This document shows positions 56,355 to 64,000 of a DNA stretch of 64,000 nucleotides, piece by piece. The stretch's first letter is position 1. Each line of letters opens with the position of its first letter. Source of the DNA: Schistosoma haematobium (lineage: Eukaryota; Platyhelminthes; Trematoda; Strigeidida; Schistosomatidae). Location: positions 54,106,465-54,170,464 of the forward strand of contig NC_067195.1 of NCBI RefSeq assembly GCF_000699445.3, given 5' to 3'. Position numbers and translations under genes: made by a program. The notes beneath the pieces were generated by a model. That model did no database searches. It was given only the letters and a program-made list of their open reading frames with translations, and was not told the origin of the DNA.

Positions 56355-57180
56355 CAAACTCTATTTATTCGAGACAAAATTTTATGACCTCATTAACTCT
56401 ATCAGAATCTTCGCTACACCATGATACATTTATTCATCCTTAATCACCCTCTTATGTATATGTCGATATATGTAATAATGTTGAGTTTCAAATATTTTAG
56501 GTTGTAAGCAGCTGATGAGAACCTAATGAAATAAAATGAATTCATATTATTCTGCACCAATCTTTGTTCTTGCTCTTTTTAAGATAATAAAGGGAACTAT
56601 GTGTATGAAATTTTTTTTTAAATCCTAATTTACATTATTTTAATTAACTGATATGTTACGTGTTCAGGGGTATTTGTTTATTTCTTATAAATATTATTTT
56701 CTCAGTAAATTAATGGTTGTAATTCTAATTGTTTGATTTATGGGTAAGTTATCTAAGTATAAACTATTGTCAGTTATGAACGTGAACAACCTCATCTTAT
56801 TTGTCTTGAACTTGATCGATCCAAAAGGTGAAGTTAAATCCTGACTAAATAGTCTAGTCAATTAACTAAACAAGAATGATTCGACTAGTAATTATGGTAT
56901 GTAAAATGGATTTTTTTTGACGCCTGATAATGTAGAACGTGATATACAACATAATAAAATATATAAGAATCAATAAAAGAAAAAGTTTGACTGGGAATAA
57001 TGAAAGTGTGTAATTTGATACGTTTTGCTCACAAAGAAATTTGAACTTAAAATTGCAGATAATCAGTTGAAAATAAAACCTGTTACATGTTATGTGAAGG
57101 ACTTTTCTGTCCTCAGTGTCATTGTATTCTGTTGAAAATATTCACTTTTAAGAAAAGTAAAATAGTTAACGATAAAAGTG
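56355..57180. other. AT-rich spacer, nothing recognised
   Basis: No exon or repeat seen. Confidence 0.4.
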
Positions 57181-57183
57181 AAG

Positions 57184-57295
57184 TGTATGGACGAACCACT
57201 CAGATTTCAGCTTGAAATGAGTTCACCATTTTTTAATTATAGTTAATCCTAATTTGTGATAAAAACTTTAACAATGAATATATAAGGTTAATTAT
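57184..57295 (-). mobile_element. MITE-like repeat, partial degenerate copy
   Basis: 'TGTATGGACGAACCACTCAG' and 'TTCAGCTTGAAATGAGTTCACC' resemble the start of the 47839 copy. The far end is missing. Confidence 0.45.
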
Positions 57296-57980
57296 TCATG
57301 CTAAAATTTAACTAGAATTTTATTACTCTTTATTATAAATCGTTACGTAAATAAACAGTTTTCTCACTAGCTAGAAAGTAGTTCAAGGTCTTCCATACAG
57401 TTAATATGACCAAAAAACGAAGCTGTTATTCATGAACGTGCTATTAATTCACCATTGTTTAGATTTTTATTTTCCTAGAAAAAATATTTGATTTTAGATA
57501 AGTTATTTCCTTATATGATGTATGTTTAGTGGCCCAAAGATCTGACTCCAGGTACTGGAAAATTCGACTACTAATAATGGGTTAATCTTAGAGTGTCGCC
57601 ATTGATTTTTCATATTACCGTACTTCACTTTTTATCACATAAACATATACAGTAATGTAAATGTAGCTAATTGTATTGATTTTGTGCATTATTTACTGTC
57701 ATTCGAACAATATGTAAATGCTTATGTTTTCCAGTAGTAACCCATGTTTTCGTTTCTGTTCGCGTTAAAAATGTTTGTAATAGCTTGTTTATCTAACAGA
57801 ACAAGATTTTTTTCCATTTTCATCTGATCACGTTGTATATTCAGATAATTTATGAGTAATCCTTTATATGGAATTTTATCAATCAATTCTGTTTCTAAGC
57901 AATGCAAACGCTTTATGAATTTAAAACATTAACTGACTTTATTCAGTCGTATGAGCTGTAAACCCGAATGAAATATAAGT
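57296..57980. other. AT-rich spacer, nothing recognised
   Basis: A minus-strand frame at 57722-57907 lacks splice or family support. Confidence 0.4.
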
Positions 57981-57986
57981 GGTTGG

Positions 57987-58491
57987 TGTTATGTCCTTAG
58001 CTATATGACTACCGCGAAATGCGACTGCCAATTTAGATACACTGAATTATACGACCAAATAAATGACGCAAACACCCATACGAGCAGCCTAGAGTTCCGA
58101 TTGGTCCCTTTTCCACCTAATCCGGCATGTTAAGTCCAGAACGGCAATCTCAGCCTCCGAGATATGAATCATATATTTCAAACATACTTGGTTTAGATAT
58201 AAGCGAAACCAAACCACATCATTCAATAATATAGAAAGTAACATTTGTACAAGATCAAGCCCAAAGTGGTTATAATTGTGAGAAAGTGTTTCTAATAAAT
58301 TGAGAATAATTTGAGAATATTAAATCATATAACAACAACCAATAGGTCAAATAAAAGCTTATAATGAAATGAATATAAACATACATATAACATTGTTACT
58401 TAATAGTCATACAGTAAGAATATTCGTATAATATTAGTCCATAAATAATTACTAGCTGTTATCATTCATTTATTCTCTTAGGTATATAACA
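57987..58491 (-). mobile_element. Solo LTR, 505 bp, minus strand
   Basis: It starts TGTTATG and ends ATAACA on the plus strand. It is flanked by GTTGG (57982-57986) and GCTGG (58492-58496), a TSD with one mismatch. It aligns in reverse with 9885 and 45216, for example 'TCATATATTTCAAACATACT'. No coding interior. Confidence 0.82.
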
Positions 58492-58496
58492 GCTGG

Positions 58497-59300
58497 ATTC
58501 AGCTGGAGGATCATTGAAAACGAAAAACATCTGTACAGCTATTCCATTTTAATTGGTTATCTCGAGCGATGAGCACCTACGACCTCGCCATGTGTTTAAT
58601 CCATGATCTTGTTACAATTATGCTACTTTCAGATCACTGAGGTTGAATCCAACTTCAGACAATTTATGATAAATAGATAGCTCTCTCTTCACAAGATGTT
58701 AACTGGTTTCTCTGCATTGTTTCAAAGTACATTGTCTTAAATTCAAGCACATTTATATTTTTAGATTTTCCAAATCGATGCTTTACATTCAAACAGATTT
58801 ATAATCATTACTTATATCAATTTTTAAATAGAATAAAAGTATATAAATTCTGCAGGGATGTGACTTCAAATGAGTATATGTTCAAATCACTTCCATTGAA
58901 TGAGATAGAAAGATTCTAGTATAGCTGATAAATTCATTATATTTATTACTTTAAATGTATGTGTGAAATGTTTCTTTAAAATGCATTTAGTATCTTACCT
59001 TTTGACGGTTGTTATATATATTTTTCTTTCAAAGAAACAATCGTTTATTTGTGTACATATCTTGGTAAATACTTACAAATTACATTATATTCGACAACAT
59101 TTTTGAACCCTCAGTTGTTTTCATTCATTAGAAGTATATCCCTAATTTGAGTAATTTTAGTTTTAGTCGAACATAAATTATGGTCATCGTTTAATGAGTG
59201 ATGTATTTTCATAAGTTTATAATTAACTAAAAACCACATACATCTTCTTTATTATAACTCCTTTTATTGTTATGTTGAGATATTTTTGACTTTATCTCAG
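58497..59300. other. AT-rich sequence, likely intron
   Basis: If the exon at 59301 is real, this is its upstream intron. No upstream exon was found. Confidence 0.35.
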
Positions 59301-59365
59301 AACTTTGGGGCTACCTTTGTTATCGCTTGTTTACTGATTATCTATGAGATCTTCATCAATTTCTG
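59301..59365 (+). CDS. Candidate exon encoding a membrane segment
   Basis: The acceptor TTTTGACTTTATCTCAG and the donor CTG|GTAAGT enclose 65 bp, entered in phase 0 and left in phase 2. It reads NFGATFVIACLLIIYEIFIN then F, a single hydrophobic helix of transmembrane length. It joins in frame to 60294-60510, whose first base completes TGC (Cys). A final transmembrane helix followed by a basic tail is a common membrane-protein end, including the M4 of ionotropic glutamate receptors, but I cannot identify the family. No earlier exon was found in the window. Confidence 0.5.
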
Positions 59366-60293
59366 GTAAGTACATGAAGGAGAAAATTATTCGTCCACAC
59401 TACATGAATCTCAGACCACAATGATATCACACACCTGCTTTTCTTCAAGCAGTATATCTTCTGGCCCACCTATCTCAACCATGGAATTATCTCTTGAAAC
59501 GTTTCATAGTGAGATATTTCTGAATGATATCTAGCAGTATGGATACTTTCTAAATTACTAGCTCACTAGGTTCTTTTCAAGCAGAGGTGATACCTTTTTT
59601 AGTATATTTTCAGAAACTGGTCCTAATAGAAATAAATTGATTAGCTACGAGCTCATGCTACTTATTTTAAGTTGAATCTCCGAAAAAATCGTCTAAACGA
59701 ATTTACCCAATTACAAAATGCCTTATATAAATAATTCTTGGCTGCGATTAACTTTGATCAATTGGAATTGACAGCTACCAATTATCAGGTGATGGGATAC
59801 CTTTACGAAGCTTCACATACGCCTGCTGTTGATCACCTAGATCTTTCTGGATATCCTCAAATATCTCTCTGACTAAATTCTTCAGAAATTTACGTATACT
59901 GTCTTACCTGGTTTATCTCCTACATATGATTAGGTAATTGGAATTCTGTATTTAGAGGAGTCATTTCAAATAAAAGAAGCGTATTGTAACACGATCAGTC
60001 CCTACTATTACGATTGATCACATTTCTAGCAATAACTTCTTTTCATTTTGCGAAACACTGTGAATTCACTGTACTCACTCAAAATCTTTCTTCATTTCTT
60101 TCTCGTTACTTTTCAAGAACGTCGATATGAGAAAGATCATTTAACTGCAAGTAATCACAATGGATTTTTGGGACTGGTAAGAATAAATTCATTGTTCACA
60201 TCAGATACCTAAGCACCCTTACTTTGCTAATCTAACGCCTATCACTCAGTCTTGATCAAGGTAATAAAAGTCAAGATTAAAGATTTGTTTTAG
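59366..60293 (+). other. Putative intron with extra open patches
   Basis: Two unexplained open stretches lie here. One is 60118-60176 (+), between a plausible acceptor (TTACTTTTCAAG) and donor (CTG|GTAAGA); it encodes 'RRYEKDHLTASNHNGFLGL' but does not fit the phase of the exons on either side. The other is 59778-59903 (-), with 'REIFEDIQKDLGDQQQAY', ending in a stop. Either may be an alternative exon or a relic. Confidence 0.3.
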
Positions 60294-60510
60294 CTTCACA
60301 GACAGACTCAAAACAAAGAACGTAGGCAAGCGTAGACGCAACTATCATGCATACAAACAAAAAACGTTGTTTACAAGATCACTGATACGAAAGAACGATG
60401 TTCAGATAAATACGAGCTGCAGTTTTGATAAAATTAGTTATTCCTCGAATCTGTTTAACACTGAAACTGCAAGTTCTGCTTGCGTCTGTAGAATTAATTC
60501 TCAAACGTAA
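60294..60510 (+). CDS. Candidate last exon, basic C-terminal tail
   Basis: After an acceptor (AGATTTGTTTTAG) 72 codons stay open to a TAA at 60508-60510. The peptide begins 'FTDRLKTKNVGKRRRNYHAY', is lysine/arginine-rich, then turns Ser/Asn-rich with four cysteines, ending 'RINSQT'. Placed after the helix exon at 59301 it would be the cytoplasmic tail under the positive-inside rule. The open length and composition are unusual for this AT-rich background. No family recognised. A competing in-phase frame from 60118 is not supported. Confidence 0.5.
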
Positions 60511-62890
60511 AGTATGCTTCTTTAGTGAACTAAACTGTGATGATTACAGCATGATGAAATATAAAAATTTTGTATTTTCGGTAAGATTTTTGACAACACT
60601 TATGAAGTTATGTTTAACATGGCAGATACATCCATTACTTGCACTTCTAATTTAGTTAAACTACAATACCAAGTAATGACTAGATTATTGAAGAATGATA
60701 CTGAGTGTCTCACTTGCACCATACAAAGAGATTATGACAATTGTATTGTCAGTGACGACTGCTTAATTATCCTTCATCAGTAGTAGCGGTATGTTGATGA
60801 GTTATTTATCTTTCTTATTTTTCGGTGTCGGTGTAAACCAGATACATAGTTGGATTTATCTAGTTGACTTTGAATCAGACGCTCGGTGGTAACACTGTTA
60901 TCTGTTTGTACTTGGGAACAATCTTGGAGAGACTTTTGACAAGTACACTTAGTTTTTCTATAGCTGTCTCTTGATCATAATACGGTTTGCATATGGTTAA
61001 TTACGAACTGAAATTCGTCTTCACCAAAGGTTTATTAACTCACCAAGTTGTCGTCGACCAAATTTTAAAGGTATCATAGCCATTTGTAGGGGTTGAATCG
61101 TCACTTGAGATTTCACCTTAAACACGTTTTAGGTCGTGTGACTCCTCAATAGGTGTATAAGATTATCTCTCGTCAAATGGTCATCTATGGCAGAGTCGAT
61201 GATAAGGACAAAATTACGTCACAAGCTTCATTTCCGGATGATGGAAAAGATACGGAACAAAAAGTGCTATGTCGACTGCCCTGCGACTGAATTTTATTCT
61301 AGTCGAAACCAATTCCCAATCCAAAATTCACAGCTCAGGTTATCTGTGATAAAATTTCAGGAGTGTGGACTACGTTATCACGTTTGTGTCCATGTCTTTT
61401 TACCTTGACTGTCATTGTGTGGTGATTCTGACACTATTGATATATCCAAAGTTACCATGTATTCTCTAATGCTTTCTGACTCTTTTACCAACCAGTTCTG
61501 TACGTGATCATTTATTACCTTTAACAGAAGACTAAATCACTAAACTGAGTGGGTGTGTCGTTTATTCAAAGAATGTTTCTTTATATCCATGTCTTCAAAA
61601 GCTGAAGCGGACTCTAGACCTTTTCTAACAGTGATAATGCGCAGAAGCTTGTGTATGTATAACAGATTATTTTTTAGTATCCATTGACCTCCAGATACTT
61701 TATAGCAAGCCATGGACATTATCCTAATTGGTATATCACTTGCTATGAATTATTATTTGCTGTTAAAAATGAAGAAGAGTAATGTGAATACTTACAAGAC
61801 GCTTTAGATGGTGTCATAGAATTAAAGTCCAAGTGTTCCGTTTTAACGTATAGTATTTCATATCTAAGAACTATCAGTGATTCGCATACCATATAGTATT
61901 GATCCAATAAATGTCAAGCGTTATTCCGAACAATGATTTATGACTCAGATTAATCAATGATATCTAATATATGTGCTAGTTAAGATTAATGGTAAGTGGT
62001 TAAGAAGCGAAAATCGTTGAGAACAGTTGAGTAAAAGCTTATAGATTTTACATTGGGTGTGGTATAATGGCTCAGTCAATGACATCATTATTTTTTGCTG
62101 TACGGATAATTTATATGAATAGAGAATAAGAGAAAAGCATAACGAAAAGCAATGAACTTGGTGTTTATAGTCGTGGTATTACTGCTGATAATAAGGAATC
62201 GAGTCTGTCAGAGTTTAACCATGCTATCAACTGGCATAACCTTTACAATGATTGAAAATATTGACGTCACATTGGTTACATACTTACTTACCTCCACTGA
62301 TCATGATTTTATTGATCCTTCACATTTTTTACAGTTTTCTCAAAGTTGTTTTATCTTCTCCGAGTAAATCTTGTAAGGATTAAAACTCATCACTGGGACT
62401 TATCTTAAATCCGTCGTTCTCCATTATCTCAAAGAAAGGCTTTATTAAACTTTTGTGATCCTGTTTCTTTAATTGTTCTATGATTCCCTAGTTTCAGTTT
62501 CATCTTGGTCATCACCAGGTGATAATATGAAGTTGTATCAGCTTCTTTCTTCCTCCTCACGTCCTCTGCAGTGACTCACATTTATCACGAGAACACGACT
62601 GGTTTAATATAAACAATTATTATTATAACCAACTGTACCAGTGCTTGTTTTATTGTGCTTTTGTTTGACTGTGCTAATGACAGCTGTATTTTGCTTCCAT
62701 TCTTATACACACACTTTGATTGTAACTTCGCGCGAATTTGGTTACGTTCTGTAACCAAGCTTGTATCCTGGCACGATCTCGGTATCCTTTCGATACCACG
62801 AGATCGCCAGCAAATATATATCTCGACTTGGTCCATTACTTGCCTTCTGGTATTTGGCTTCTCGGGGATTTTATGGGTTTCTTTGGTTAC
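60511..62890. other. Mostly unrecognised, some exon-like patches
   Basis: 61153-61290 (+) is open for 45 codons with non-AT-biased content ('YGRVDDKDKITSQASFPDD') but has no matching splice sites. 62284-62297 reads like a reversed (GTAA) RTE tail. A 42-nt hairpin lies at 62769-62810. Nothing else is assignable. Confidence 0.35.
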
Positions 62891-62894
62891 GTTC

Positions 62895-63630
62895 AACCTT
62901 CGCCTTCTGATTCATTTGGCACGTGTTTCTTGGTAGCGGTGTTCATAGTTAACCTCAACTCGACACCACGCTACACCTTTGTGGAGCTTCTGAACATCCA
63001 ATTGATGCAAATACTATCGATTTTGTCCTCTGAAGTATGAGTTGGTGAAACATATATAGCCATATGCATGCATTTATGAAGGAATATCGTGCTACTAATA
63101 ACTGCCTTGTTGAAAATACATTAATTCTCAAATTTCTTGTTACTTTCGCTGCTTTTCTTTTCGCGATGTATTCATACCTAGTTTTGTCCATTCAGACTTG
63201 GGCGTCTAGGTCTTTCATCAAAATTGTCAGGTCCTTTCATGGATACTTCTCCACAATGACCACAGCCCCTGATAAAACTGATGTTCATCTCTATCATCGG
63301 TGGGGCCATGGCATAGGATTACAAACACCGTAATCCACACCTCCTAATTTTGAGGCATGTTTTCATTATTTTGGGTCCATGTGATTCCCTACTTTATACC
63401 CTCTTCGTGATGCGTTAGAGAGCATCAGTGCAACTCACGTAATATGCTACATATTTTTCCCTCATCACTCAACATAAAACCGAACCCGCAATAAAGGTTA
63501 TCGTGACTTGACTTCTTTGTGGTCGCCCAACTTTAAAAATTCCCACCTTACTTCATCACCTTATTTTTGATGCTGATGTTGATATAGTAGTAGATCTCAT
63601 TCTCTTATCATGTGAGTAAAGATACATCCC
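62895..63630 (-). pseudogene. Old RTE endonuclease relic
   Basis: Reading the minus strand across several frames recovers the RTE endonuclease order: an EVRW/ETHW-like start near 63560, 'VALMLS' near 63430, 'QFYQGLWSLW' near 63265, 'KDLTILMKDLDAQV' (compare KDLTILMGDFNAKV) near 63225, and a decayed C-terminal block to about 62960. Many stops and frameshifts. The spacing of these blocks matches that of the intact element at 29500-30130, which supports the homology. The RT half is not recognisable to the left. Confidence 0.7.
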
Positions 63631-64000
63631 AGTAGTGAACGTATATATGTAGGAATTTCAAATCCAAGAAATGGCTTGATCAACCAAAGGCTTCAGATGA
63701 TTCACGTTTAAACGATGCACTTAATATGTGCTATCTTCAGAAAGAAGCCTATTATTGGTTTCGTGATTTCTCTTTTTATGCTGCATTATATTATACGATC
63801 ATGATATAAATTCTAGGACCTCTTACGCGGCTATTCAATGCTTATGTAACGAAATCTGAGTTCGTATCTGGAGCAAACTTTTGAATGTGAAAATTTACAG
63901 TGTGACATATTTTGCGGATGGTTGAACTATGATTATGCAGCATTGAACGCGTTAATTGGAGAAGAATGGGGTTTGAAATGAGCTGCCATGCTAGTTTCAT
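63631..64000. other. Window end, nothing recognised
   Basis: May include the 5' leader of the old RTE relic, but no leader motif is preserved. No exon seen. Confidence 0.35.

Noticed and set aside
59778..59903. Minus-strand helical peptide as a coding exon
   Set aside because: It ends in a stop, has no acceptor, and lies in a putative plus-strand intron; kept only as an unexplained open patch.
62655..63333. Plus-strand hydrophobic frames as membrane proteins
   Set aside because: The right-hand part is antisense to an old RTE endonuclease relic, which explains its openness.

Overview
This window is eukaryotic, AT-rich and very gene-poor. It looks like a blood-fluke (Schistosoma) genome, most likely a haematobium-group or related species. 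The evidence is the mix of mobile elements: tRNA-like SINEs carrying hammerhead ribozymes (the S-alpha type and a second family called SINE-A here), an RTE-clade LINE whose protein I recognise as the schistosome endonuclease/reverse transcriptase, a Penelope-like element with a GIY-YIG domain, and a CR1/Jockey-like LINE fragment. Most long open frames here are retroelement debris or repeat read-through.

Host coding sequence is sparse. At 5458-5651 (-) there is a clean 194-bp exon of a Cys-loop nicotinic acetylcholine receptor subunit. Two signal-peptide-like first exons on the same strand, 23628-23676 and 36300-36390, both end in phase 1 and both would supply the missing first base of its opening codon. 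They suggest 18-kb and 31-kb introns and possibly alternative first exons; the rest of the gene lies left of the window. On the plus strand, 59301-59365 (a membrane segment) and 60294-60510 (a basic C-terminal tail with stop) join in phase as the last two exons of an unidentified membrane protein. A 34-bp microexon candidate lies at 24498-24531 (+).

Layout: 0.5-2.5 kb Penelope remnant with a SINE-A unit beside it; 3-18 kb scattered SINE-A and S-alpha copies, a MITE-like repeat and a solo LTR (9.9-10.4 kb); 18.4-19.6 kb CR1/Jockey-like fragment; 20.9-21.4 kb 3' end of a second RTE family; 23.2-24.3 kb two related foldback SINEs; 24.6-29.2 kb almost empty; 29.2-32.5 kb near-complete RTE with a 13-bp target-site duplication; 35.7-36.1 kb a 5'-inverted RTE copy; 38-48.5 kb dense SINE/MITE/PLE/LTR cluster; 52.5-56.4 kb a foldback SINE and RTE fragments; 58 kb third solo LTR; 59.3-60.5 kb candidate exons; 62.9-63.6 kb an old RTE endonuclease relic on the minus strand.

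The most interesting system is the hammerhead-SINE/Penelope complex. Both SINE families pair a Pol III-type internal promoter with a type I hammerhead whose stem III is an 8-nt self-complementary palindrome, as expected for ribozymes that act as dimers. Two SINE-A loci show a 403-404-nt repeating unit; one is 1.13 units long, begins 8 nt after the scissile bond and has a 10-bp target duplication, as expected if a circular or multimeric RNA was reverse-transcribed. About a dozen SINE copies, one PLE-tail copy and one further repeat are head-to-head foldbacks with both 3' tails outward. Several foldback junctions fall at the hammerhead core, and three copies share one founder junction. This resembles the animal retrozyme model; mobilisation by the Penelope machinery is an inference.
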